A DNA stretch of 64,000 bases from Diphasiastrum complanatum (lineage: Eukaryota; Streptophyta; Lycopodiopsida; Lycopodiales; Lycopodiaceae): the NCBI GenBank assembly GCA_029204225.1, contig CM055101.1, positions 43,611,546 through 43,675,545 of the forward strand, given 5' to 3'. The notes beneath the pieces are model-generated. The model ran no database searches. It saw only the letters and a list, made by a program, of their open reading frames with translations, and was not told the origin of the DNA. The first letter of the stretch is position 1. Every line of letters starts with the position of its first letter. This document shows positions 11,152 through 20,530 of the stretch, piece after piece. The translations under genes were made by a program, and so were the position numbers.

Positions 11152-12259
11152 TTGTGGAGTTATAGATAAATGGTTAGACCTATATGAAGAAGAAAAAAAA
11201 GAGAGGGACTTGTCTAGAAAGCGCCACTATAGAATAGAGGTAGACACATGGCCACAAGTTCACATGATCTTAAGCCATTGCCCAAGCAATGCACTATAGA
11301 GTGGATGCATGACACACTACAAAAAACAACAAAAAGAGGGACAAAAAATATCAAACGCAGAATGGGACTTTGCAAGAGGATGCGAATGGAAGGTATTATT
11401 CTTTAGATACTTTATTATTAGAACATTCTTGTCTATAACAATATTTGTTTAATCATTTTGAAACACCATGTTCATTCACAGTGATTATTTATAAGATTCA
11501 TGTTTGTCACGTGGCAGTGCAAAATGTATAATGCTATATGGGCTTTTGGTTTTCACTTTTGTGCTGAAAGGATTGATAACAAGAGACGCACACACGATTG
11601 TGGCGTAATAGCATCTTTCCAACAAGAAAGTCAAAGCAATGCATGAGATCGGAATCCCATCTCAGGAGACATAGAATACATAGGAACTATACGAAATATT
11701 TATGATCTGTCATTTGGTGAAAGTGGACACTATTTTTTATTTGATGTGAAATTGTTCAAGGTAGTTTGTAGAGGGCCAAATGCAATCATAAAATCGGATC
11801 CAAGTGGAGTTTTTGTGATTGATTCATCAAAAACATTGAGCATGGAGTCCTTTGACACGTTGGTGTTGCCTCGTCACTGTGAGCAGGTGCACATGCTATG
11901 CTATCATGTTTTTCATTTTATTGCAAGTGACTTCAGTATTTGAGTTTTCGATATTTTCTAAAATAGTGATTTTTGCAGCTGTTTTTTCAACCAGATCGAC
12001 TAAACAAGATATGGTGGTTTGTAGCTCAAGTTGAACCATGTTCACGACGAGTATTTGAGGGTGCAAATGTTGAGAATGAAATGGAAACTTTCATTCTAAC
12101 TATGAGATTGAGCTACCTAGAGATGTAGTAAATCGTCAAACCATACTTGAAGCACCCACATCCATAGATGTTGAGAATAGAAATTCTAATAGTCATCAAG
12201 ATGACGAAATAATTTTTGAAAGTGAGAGTGATGATGAAAATCATCTAAGAGGAGACTAA
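11152..12259 (+). pseudogene. CACTA transposase C-terminal part with DUF4216 and acidic tail
   Basis: The gene continues with an exon reading DKWLDLYEEEKKERDLSRKRHYRIE...ISNAEWDFARGC (about 11160-11392). The DUF4216 exon (about 11519-11886) reads FGFHFCAERIDNKRRTHDCGV...SFDTLVLPRHCEQ, and an intron at 11887-11978 leads to LFFQPDRLNKIWWFVAQVEPCSRRVFEG. A one-base shift near 12085 then leads to a Glu/Asp-rich tail (DDEIIFESESDDENH) and a stop near 12259. Stops near 11277 and 11643 confirm decay. The exon-intron junction after CEQ is shared with the fragment at the left edge of the window, so the two copies belong to related families. Confidence 0.75.
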
Positions 12260-12544
12260 TTGCAAGATGCTGTCGCTGATGAAATTGATTCTTGTAATTC
12301 CGAATAAAAATTGATTATTGCAATTTTGAATGAAATTGATTCTTGCAATGCTTTCAAATGATTGTTATTTAGCCAAAATCTCATTTATGGTCAAGTAAGT
12401 GAAAAAGAATAGACATCGTTTGACTTCAATCCCATTTTTTTTGGAAATAATGTCGGTGAAGATAGATGTACGACTTTATGTTCCAAGAAAATTCTCATTT
12501 TTTAACAAATGTTGCAAAGGTAGTAAATCACTTAAAGCATGTGA

Positions 12545-12860
12545 GTTAATGAAATCACCACCACAAACTATGACAAAATCAAGTGTTTCATCATAGTCAA
12601 TCCCCTTGAATTGAGCATATCCATTGGCAACTAGTCTTGTTTTATAATTGTTCACACTACCATCTTGATTAAGCTTGATCTTAAAGACCCATTTGCAAAC
12701 AATAACATTCTATATCTCTGATGGAGGATTAATAATTTTACAAGTATCTCAAACAATGCATCGTATACTCACTTTTCATTGCATCAAATCACTCTTTTGT
12801 TGCTACAGTTTCATTCACACTTGAAGGAACATCATCAAACTTAAGGTAGTAATAAGGGCA
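12545..12860 (-). pseudogene. Copia reverse transcriptase N-terminal relic
   Basis: Minus-strand reading gives FDDVPSSVNETVATKEWFDAM, MKSEYTMHC, then ECYCLQMGL or, one frame over, [20 protein letters not shown] and [21 protein letters not shown]. This is the start of the copia reverse transcriptase (CKWVFKxKxxxDGSxxxYKARLVAKGYxQxxGxDY). After DYDET the expected FAPVxK is missing and an unrelated frame ([20 protein letters not shown]) follows, so the element is broken there. Several stops are present. Confidence 0.7.
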
Positions 12861-12932
12861 ATAAAAATTTAACAATCATCAACTTGTAATTGCTTCTCTC
12901 TTCCTTGTATTTGAGCCTTGATGGTTTGATTT

Positions 12933-12945
12933 TGGCTCTGATACC
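12933..12945 (-). promoter_or_regulatory. Copia-type primer binding site (TGGTATCAGAGCC)
   Basis: The minus strand reads TGGTATCAGAGCC, the tRNA-iMet primer binding site typical of plant copia elements, directly after a candidate LTR end (GATTTTATCA on the minus strand; TGATAAAATC from 12946 on the plus strand). It sits between a gag relic and an RT relic, so the locus is a mosaic. Confidence 0.65.
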
Positions 12946-13139
12946 ATGATAAAATCAAAGGTTATGAACCTCATTTGGATACTAAAACATTGAAAAAGCA
13001 TCAAAGGTTTCACTTATATCTAATAGATAGAAAACTAGCACACAATTCAACCTAAGTTTGCATCTAATTGGCAAGAGCTTTTGAACACCAAAATAAAACT
13101 AAAAATAATTGATCTTCACATACTGTCACACACGTGGAA

Positions 13140-13265
13140 AGTATAGTACTTTGTTGCAATTCTGGTTCTTTTGTGAAATATTGTAGCTTCATTAGGTGTA
13201 GCAGGTTCTTCTTCAGCTCCACTCACAATGTCCATTACATCCTGTAGAATCAACAATGATTCCAT
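13140..13265 (-). pseudogene. Copia gag N-terminal relic
   Basis: The minus strand from 13265 reads MESLLILQDVMDIVSGAEEEP followed by ATPNEATIFHKRTRIA. It matches the gag start of the copia at 32346 in this window (MESLLVVHDLFDIVLGVEEEP), so both are the same family. Only the first 40 or so codons are left. Confidence 0.65.
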
Positions 13266-13520
13266 TCTAATCTTTCACATTGCATAATTGGAAGATGTTA
13301 ATATCTCACTATGCTCCAAGAAATGTGAATCAGATGAAGACATTTTCTCTATGAGAAATTCTAGTATTGACAAAGATGGAGTTGAAAAATGTTGCTTGAT
13401 ATCTCAACCTAGGATCTAACACTGATGATGTTAATCCAACCTATGAAATCTAGCAACAAATGTGAGAACAAATTTCCAACACAGAAAATCAATCTATCTT
13501 GAATTTGGATCTTGCTTCAG

Positions 13521-14337
13521 TGTTGGGGGTATTCCCAACAAAGTGTAAATAAATAAAATCATCTAATAAAATGTGTTGCGAGGGCATGGCATCCTGCATG
13601 TATAAGCCCATGGCCCAATGAGCACGCAAATAAAGTTGTAATAAAATAAACATGACTTGGGCCTTGGAATTGAAATAAAACAATGTCATTTTTAAACCTA
13701 GAGATTACTTTTTAGAGTTGGGTCCAAATTGGGACTCACATGAATCTTGTGATTTCTAATGTACTTTTGGTGGACCCTTGGATCAAGTTGGGTCCAAGAT
13801 GAATGGATAGGATCATTGTGAATATTAGCCAATAGGATTGAGGGGCAAGGGCCTTCCCCATTTTATGAAAAGGCACCATTTTTACACTATTTTCATGCTT
13901 AATGAGAAGGAAGAAACTCTACCAATTTTGGAAGAGAAGCATCCATTTGCAATTCAATGCTTGCTATTGCTCTTGTTGTTTTCAATTGCTTTCAAGTTCA
14001 TGCTTTTTGGTTTCAATAGTTTATGTTTATCCTTTAGCAAGTAAAATGTGCATTTGAGCTAACATCCACCCTCACTCTCTATCTCTCTCTCTCTCTCTCT
14101 TTCTCTCATCTCTTCTCAATCTCTTCTTTTCTATCCCTTCCCTTCACCCAAATCATGATGAATGTTAGTGTAGAGGAGTAGAGTTAAAGGAGAATAGTGC
14201 TAGTGGTGAGTAGAGTTAAGGGAGGAAGTAGAAAACTACCTAAAAGTAGCATCTATGCATAGTTAGGTACCTATCTAGTGATCTAACTCTTGTTGACAGG
14301 CGGAAGGGCTATACTACGTGAGATCTTCGACCCTACA
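13521..14337 (+). repeat. LTR of plus-strand gypsy-type element
   Basis: The unit starts TGTTGGGGGTATTCCCAACA, itself a small inverted repeat, and ends CCCTACA directly before a primer binding site, giving 817 bases with TG...CA ends. A TATA-like TTTTATGAAAAGG lies near 13860, preceded by CCAATAGGATTGAGGGGCAAGG, which is close to the LTR near 62.3 kb (CCAATAGGATTCAAAGGCCAGG). A (CT)n tract lies at 14080-14105. No second copy of this LTR is in the window. Confidence 0.7.
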
Positions 14338-14358
14338 GTGGCGCCGTTGCCGGGGATA
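14338..14358 (+). promoter_or_regulatory. Gypsy-type primer binding site
   Basis: The sequence TGGCGCCGTTGCCGGGGAT directly follows the LTR end CCTACA. This site is well known in plant Ty3/gypsy elements such as the Athila/Tat group and primes minus-strand DNA synthesis with a host tRNA. Confidence 0.8.
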
Positions 14359-14489
14359 GGTTCCCACTAACTAGTTTAGTTGCATTTTAGATATTTTCTT
14401 GCTTTTTAGAGTAGTTTAGGTAGATTTTTGGGAGTTTCGAGTTAAAAAATTCAAAAAAACCCTTGAAAAAATCCAAAAGAATTCAAATC

Positions 14490-15120
14490 TTCATAAGAAC
14501 TCTCCCAAAGCCCTCTGAAGTTCCATCTCAGTGGAACCAGGACATAGAGAAACTTGCAAGAGTTAGTTTGATATCTAAGTACCTGTGCGAGAGTTCCCAG
14601 TGAAAAAAAAAACGGGAAAGTACCAATGAAATTTTTAGTTCCAATGGTCAAGAACTCTTGCAGAGGATTCTGAAGTTCCATCTCAGTGAGACCAGGACAC
14701 AGAAGAGCTTGCGAGAGTTAGTTTGATTCCAGTGAGCAGAAAATTGATTTAAGTGCAAAAAAATCACTAAAAAGTGAAGATCCAAAAAATCCTTCCAGTA
14801 AGAACTCTTGCAGACCCTCTCAATCGATTCAGAATGTCAATTTACATCAGTGATGAAGCTTGTGAGAGTTAGTGTGAAGATCTGGTGAAGATCATGGCAA
14901 AAAAGTGGTTTTGGACCCTTGCAGACAGTGAAATTTTCACTTCTTGCGAGAGTTAACTCTCGTAGAGAATTCTATAGTGAGATCTGACCCAGATCCAGCT
15001 ACTTTGAAACTTGCAAGAGTTACTTCCCAGAGATCTGAAAGATATCAAGTTTTTTACCTACAAAAATAGCTGAAGAACCCTCGCATAGCCAACCCTCGCA
15101 CAAGATAACCCTTGCAGACC
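14490..15120 (+). repeat. Gypsy leader with repeated CTTGCRAGAGTTAGT / AACTCTTGCAGA motifs
   Basis: Between the primer binding site and gag, the words CTTGCRAGAGTTAGTTTGAT and AACTCTTGCAGA (near inverse of each other) occur about ten times, for example near 14550, 14650, 14710, 14807, 14860, 14945 and 15010, ending in ACCCTCGCATAGCC, ACCCTCGCACAAG and ACCCTTGCAGACC. The phrase AAGTTCCATCTCAGTG is also repeated (14518, 14670). The leader has no long frame. Confidence 0.65.
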
Positions 15121-15253
15121 AGATCAGTGGAAAGATCTGCATCAGATCCAGCTACTGTCAAAATCTCAGATCAGAGATCGATCAGATCCTTGAAGATCCA
15201 GACTGCATCCTATTGTATAAGCAAGATCCAATCACTTTGGAACGCACCATCGG

Positions 15254-16045
15254 ATGAATCTGAGATTGGGACGATCAATAGCACGAAGGATAGCAAATCA
15301 AGAACCACACCTTCCCAGATTAGCAGTTGTGCAACAAGAGACAGAATCGAAACCAGCACCAATGGATCCAATGGGCCAACCCGTACCTGTCACTCCCTTG
15401 CAAGCAGTCCGAAGAGCACCACAGATGGAAATAGCAAAATACGACGGATCATCAGATCCCATCCGATTCCTCCAAATCTACGAACAAGCTTGTGTAATCT
15501 ACGGCGAACGGACACCTACAGAGAAGCTGATGCTATTTCCTATGTCCTTACTGGCAGTGGCTCAGGATTGGTTTTTTAACCTGTCAGAGGAAGAAAAATC
15601 CACCTGGGAAGCAGTTAAAGCGGCTCTCAGTACACGCTTTAAACCAATAAAGTTCCTGGAAGACCCATTTATCCTGCTGAGCAAAGTCAAGATGGGAAAA
15701 CGAGAAAGGGTCCGGGATTATATTGAACATGTCAAACATCTACAATCCGAGTGCAGTGCAGCCCTAACTCCCGATCATGCGATGATCATGTGGTTCCTAG
15801 CCGGATTACCACAAAGCATCAGAAGAGAACTGAAACGACGGGAGCAATACGCTACTCTGCAAGAGGCTATGAAAGATGCCATCAAGGAAGAGGATGAGGG
15901 ATCTGATGACAAATATCCTTTCACCGACACTCCTACTCCCTCGATCACATCATCATCATCAAACGCATCCGCTCTATCCACAGAATTGTTGTTGGAGCAA
16001 ATGATAAAATTACACAAACAACAGATGGAGCAATTTACGACGTAG
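15254..16045 (+). CDS. Gypsy gag polyprotein (retrotransposon gag domain)
   Basis: The frame of about 263 residues begins MNLRLGRSIARR and contains EIAKYDGSSDPIRFLQIYEQ, LLAVAQDWFFNLSEEEKSTW, AALSTRFKPIKFLED and IRRELKRREQYATLQEAM. This is the Retrotrans_gag domain that forms the particle shell. After the stop at 16043-16045 the same strand still shows two zinc-knuckle-like boxes, CSVCTQNHTTNEC (C-x2-C-x3-H-x4-C) and CHLCNAISHNTTFC (C-x2-C-x4-H-x4-C), near 16130-16265. The nucleocapsid part has therefore been cut off by the stop and by later ones. No protease, RT or integrase follows: the minus-strand gag of another element begins at once. Confidence 0.8.
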   Translation: MNLRLGRSIARRIANQEPHLPRLAVVQQETESKPAPMDPMGQPVPVTPLQAVRRAPQMEIAKYDGSSDPIRFLQIYEQACVIYGERTPTEKLMLFPMSLLAVAQDWFFNLSEEEKSTWEAVKAALSTRFKPIKFLEDPFILLSKVKMGKRERVRDYIEHVKHLQSECSAALTPDHAMIMWFLAGLPQSIRRELKRREQYATLQEAMKDAIKEEDEGSDDKYPFTDTPTPSITSSSSNASALSTELLLEQMIKLHKQQMEQFTT

Positions 16046-16300
16046 TTTGGCCAAAAACTGAAAGCCTTACATGGAACTATAGTAGTAACTCCACATCAAC
16101 CGGAACCAAACCAGCTGCAGTATCCCTGACGGGAGAATGTATGGTGTTCAGTATGCACGCAAAACCATACAACAAACGAGTGTCCAGTCTTAAAGCAAAA
16201 TCTGAGACTAGCACATAGATTCTGCCATCTGTGCAATGCAATATCACACAATACGACATTTTGCCCATTTAACCCCCGGATTGTCCAACAGAAGAGGAAC
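16046..16300 (+). pseudogene. Zinc-knuckle tail of the gypsy gag, broken by stops
   Basis: Plus-strand reading continues FGQKLKALHGTIVVTPHQPE and then a block with CSVCTQNHTTNECPVLKQ and FCHLCNAISHNTTFCPF, interrupted by stop codons. The two CCHC boxes show that it was the RNA-binding end of gag. Confidence 0.55.
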
Positions 16301-16369
16301 CAAATGATCCACTAGCAAGACCAGTGGTAGCAAATTTTGGATGGCTCCTTATCTTTTCATTTATAGGCT

Positions 16370-17569
16370 CTAGTCTGGATGAATACAGACATCGTAGATG
16401 CCTTGGGCTCTCCTACCATACTCATCAAATGCAGAGGGGCATATACCTCTCCTTGTTTCTCCTTTCTCATTAGACACGTGAGATATGGGTGTCCGGTACT
16501 CGCAATCTCGGCATAGTGCTACAAAGTTGCCTTGTGGCTTGTTAGGGCACTCGACAATTCTATGGTTCTCTCCGCATCCGTAGCACTTGATGGGAGCTCT
16601 AAATTCAGTACCTTTAAGCTGATTGGCATAGATTGGCACTAAGTCACCGTTCTCTTTGTCTACGAAATGTACTGGAGTAGAATCCTATGCTTTTTCTGGT
16701 GGTAGGGTTCTTCAGTCACCTCGACCACGTTCTCAACTGCTGAGAAGCTGGCTGTGAATTTCGTACTACTAAATCTTGGGTTCTAAGGGGAATGGGAGGT
16801 AATTCCAATCTAGGTAGTGGTTGGGATAAGGCACCTTGACGTTGCACCAATAGAACGAGATTCTGTAATGGTCGATGAGCTGCTTGGTTTCTTAGGTTAT
16901 ATTGAAATTCGTTGGTATCGTGATTGCTCATATTGCAAATATGGCAATAGCAGGCAGGTCGCTCTAACCTATCTCAACTGCGAGCACTCATTTTCTGTAT
17001 GGTTATTAGAGCAGTGTGGCCACCAGGTGGATTCTCTCCTTAGATAAGCGCGGGTAGGTCTTGGTTGCATGCCTTTCAGCTTCTGATTAATAGCCATGGT
17101 AAGGTCGGTAGCGAGCTTTCTAATTTGCTCGTTGCTCTGCGTGTACAACCTCTCTAAGACAGATATGATGGTATCGGCACTATTGGATGTAGAGGTTAAA
17201 GCATCATCGTGAAGCTTATCCTTACATTTGGATCGTGTGATGACCTCAGCCTGTAAGATGTTCCAATCATCTCTTTCATTCTGCTCAAGATTGAAGTACC
17301 AATCTTTTGCACTGTCGATTAAGCACAGATTGAAATATCTTAATAGCTCTTGAGGGCTGTCATCTCCATAGGCTCTACATGCCATCAAACCTCGGAAGGT
17401 CGATCTTGGAGAAATTTCGGACTGCGTGGGGTACGAATGGCCTAGTATTGTCCATCTGTGGTGGATCTAGGTCAACGGGTTCAAGTAATATTTTGATCAG
17501 TACGCTGATAAATTCCTTGAGTTTAGGGAGATCTAGGGTAGATAATCTCTTGCCAAATCTCAGATGCAT
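16370..17569 (-). pseudogene. Gypsy gag of a second element, opposite strand
   Basis: Minus-strand blocks in order: 17569-17375 (LPRFDGM preceded by PFVPHAVRNFSKID), 17388-16969 (SPQELLRYFNLCLIDSAKDWYFNL, EQNERDDWNILQAEVITRSK), 16931-16716 (QYNLRNQAAHRPLQNL) and 16639-16370 with CYGCGENHRIVEC, a CCHC-like box (C-x2-C-x3-H-x4-C). DWYFNLEQNERDDW is the counterpart of DWFFNLSEEEKSTW in the plus-strand gag, so the two are distant relatives. Frame changes join the blocks, so it is decayed. It lies tail to tail with the plus-strand gag, with only about 100 bases between them. Confidence 0.7.
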
Positions 17570-17579
17570 ACAATAGAAC

Positions 17580-18560
17580 GAGAAATGGGACTTTTTTTTG
17601 GTATTTTTGCTTTTTGGTTGTTTTTTTTTTATCTTTTTCTTGTTTTTATCGTTTAGATATTTTTGTAGATCTTTTCTGTATTTTGTCGATCAGATCATGG
17701 ATTTGGATAAAGATTGAACCAAAACGATAATGATCTCAGATCAAGATCGGATTGGGATCAAAAAATAAAAGTCAGATGGATGGTCGACGATGTAAATGAA
17801 AATCCAAAAGACAAGCGGGGAAAATAAAAATAACAAAAAAATATATATGGTCAAAAGATATGGAAAATACTAGATTTTCTCTGATGGTGAGTTATAGCTA
17901 GGCGAGTAATAGTAGGCACAAGAATAGAATTATAACTCTTCGAGTTGTCTACAGGTTCCTATTGATGTTCAGAACACTCTGAAAAAGTGGCGAGTAATGT
18001 GGAGCTGATGGCGAATAATGAAATTATAACTTGTCGGTCTGACAAAAGATAGATCAGTATGTGTAGAGGCCTCACCTTTGGTGGCGAGTAAAGACAATGA
18101 ACAATTAAAGAGAAACTCTAATTGTGAGTTATAAATCCTTGTCAGCGAGTTATAACTAGCGAGTAATAAAAATGATGGGAACTACAATTTTGAGCTGGAA
18201 AATTCAAATGACGAGTAATAGCCTTATAGCTCGTCGGTCATCAGAATGATAGTTTTGAGATTGTTGATTATCCTGCTCTGATGGCAATTAAATATGGCTT
18301 AAAAAAAGTGCAAAAAAGTGACTTGGCGAGTAATAGGTTGCTGAGCGAGTAATGGTACCGATGACGAATTATAACTTATAACTTGCCAAGCTCATAGAAC
18401 AGAGCTTGGACCCTACCTAGCTCTTTGGAGAAGTAGCGAGTAAAGAGGGTAACAAAAAGGTAAGAAAAAGCCTGTAGGCAAGTAATAAATCTGTCAAAAA
18501 TACAATAAAATTTCAAGCAAAAAGCAAACTAAAAATCCATCTAATCAGTGGCTTAGCACC
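17580..18560 (-). repeat. Leader of the minus-strand gypsy with GCGAGTAATA repeats
   Basis: Between gag and the primer binding site, GGCGAGTAATA (minus strand TATTACTCGCC) and close variants such as GCGAGTTATAAC, GACGAATTATAAC and GCGAGTAAAG occur about a dozen times between 17900 and 18490, mostly in one orientation, with inverse words such as ATAGCTCGTCGG between them. The first 300 bases (17580-17880) are simply T- and A-rich. Confidence 0.65.
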
Positions 18561-18582
18561 GTCTCCTCGACAACGACACCAA
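18560..18582 (-). promoter_or_regulatory. Primer binding site of the minus-strand gypsy
   Basis: The minus strand reads TTTGGTGTCGTTGTCGAGGA right after the LTR end GGGTCCAACA, equivalent to the TTGGYGCCGTTGYCGGGGA site of plant gypsy elements but with two or three substitutions. Confidence 0.65.
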
Positions 18583-18587
18583 AAAAA

Positions 18588-19335
18588 TGTTGGACCCTTT
18601 ACGTGCCTCCCTAAACGTCACGATCAAGGGCAAAGTCGGGGTTTGGATCTCCAACTATTGGATCTTCAGCATCCACACCGGCTATGGCTCCAACTAGCAT
18701 GACTATGGCAGTCGCCCAACTAGTTTACGCTATGGCTTCTCCAACTAGTTTGGATATGGATGCAAGAAAGACAGTCATGAGCATGGTGGTGAGTATTCTG
18801 ATGGGTAAGATCCACTCTTCTCTCTTTTTTCTCCTTAGTTTCTAACAAATGACGGGTTAACCTAAAAGATAAAACCCTAAACTAATTCTCATCCTCTAAG
18901 GCTTACCCTACTAGAGAATGGAGAGCCTAGATTAACTTAACCTGTTGCCAGATGAATAATATACAATACAAAATGTGAAGTAACACAGTACATGAAACCA
19001 CACAAGGGAGAACACTGAGAGAGAAAGATTGGCTTGTATTACAAATGACGTTCTTCTCAAAAATGGACTCTTCCACTCCTATTTATACTTGGAGTGGTGG
19101 TCACTTACAAAAATGCACTGTGGGACAAGTAAGCCACATAGACTAACTTAACTTTGAATCACATTGGTGCCATGGGACAAACCCCCAATAGGCCTTTGTG
19201 ATTAACTTTTACATAACTTGAAATTATATATCTATGTGCAGTGCCCATGGCAATTTAAACTTAGAACTAAATAACTTAAGCCAGTATAGATACCGTAAAA
19301 GCCTAAACTTGTTGGGCAAGTTCTACGCTTAAATC
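18588..19335 (-). repeat. LTR of the minus-strand gypsy (outer end approximate)
   Basis: On the plus strand it begins TGTTGGACCC next to the primer binding site. On the minus strand a good TATA box, GTATAAATAGGAG, lies at about 19080, placing U3 to the right. The outer end is uncertain; a TGATAGGATTTAAGCG start on the minus strand at about 19338 would give about 750 bases. Confidence 0.5.
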
Positions 19336-19339
19336 CTAT

Positions 19340-20530
19340 CATGCTTGTATTTTTTAAGATGTTCCGTAGAATGGCTAGAATATTCCTTGGAATATCAGTC
19401 TACACCAACCGGGTGAGTATCGATGTAGTAGCGGAATTCGATCCAATGGGGAGGGGGTTAAACTACGGATCTAGATGGAATCTAAGCCTACCAAGGTTGT
19501 CAATCTTGGCTTTGGATCTAAAAATGGAATGGCTTAGATGAGGGATGGATTGCTTGACATTCTTCTTGGTTCTTTTTGGGTTTTGGTGTGAAGATCCTTT
19601 TCTTGGATCTTGGCTTTCTTGGTAAACTAGGCTTTTTGAGCTCTAGATCTTCTCCTCTTGAGGCTTATCTTCTGGGAGGGGAGCAATGGAAATAGAACCT
19701 ACCTATGGATCTTAATGATCTCTCTTAAAGTGCTCTCTAACACCTATTTTACCATTGTGTGATTTTGTGGATTAATGGATGAAAGCTTGAGCTAATGGTC
19801 TTCTTTAGTGGGATAGCATGATTAGGAAATAACAATCAAGCATTCATACATCCACAATCAATCACACAAATGCAAAAAAGGAGGGCTTCACAAAGTAAGA
19901 TAAATGGAGGAGGCTTCTCTTCTCTCTCTCTCAATCTCTATTCTTACATATGTAAAGTGATTACAAAATGGTGTCACATCCCTACTTATAGACAAAGCTA
20001 GGGTTAGGGTTTTTGGTTCACCCAAAAACCATGTGCCATAACAGCTTGACTATCTTAAAAATTTATGAACCAAAAAGCATTTAAAAACTACTTGGGTCCT
20101 TTCTTATTTTTGGTCCATTGGAGTTTAGATCTGGGCAGACTTAAAGGGCGGCAGCCAGATAGGCCGGCACCTGGGATGCGTGTCGGGAGCTGAAGAGGGT
20201 CGGGGCCAAACCCCGACGTGCTAATAACATACGAGGTTGGTCAACCACATTATCTGGCACATGTATGATGTAGGTTGCTGAAAAGATCAATATGCGCCGC
20301 AGAACTTAGCGGGCTATGGACTTCACCAGAATTGATTGCTTCTGGACAGACATCTGGAGGTGAGTTAGGATGCAATGATGGTACATTTCAGACAGCTAGG
20401 CAAGGTGAGTGGTCACATAAATGTCTATGAACCAGTGAGTAGCGTTAATCCTCAATGGATTCAATCACACGGGATAGAATCGTGTAGCAATAATTAGATG
20501 AATGGCCGCAGTGCTCGGGAATCCTCTTGC
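19340..20530. other. Unassigned, probably LTR-derived
   Basis: No gene is seen. A minus-strand TATA-like TCTATAAGTAGGG near 19990, an intergenic CT tract at 19917-19930 and GC-richer sequence at 20140-20230 (GGCGGCAGCCAGATAGGCCGG) suggest another decayed LTR or leader. No primer binding site was found. Confidence 0.3.

Noticed and set aside
11315-11329. CACTACAAAAAACAA, a textbook CACTA terminal repeat start
   Set aside because: It lies within coding-like transposase sequence, and no inverse copy (TTTTTTGTAGTG) was found. Probably chance.
12933-12945. TGGTATCAGAGCC and similar sites read as tRNA genes
   Set aside because: They are 12-14-base primer binding sites complementary to tRNA 3' ends, with no tRNA gene body. 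No tRNA gene was recognised in the window.
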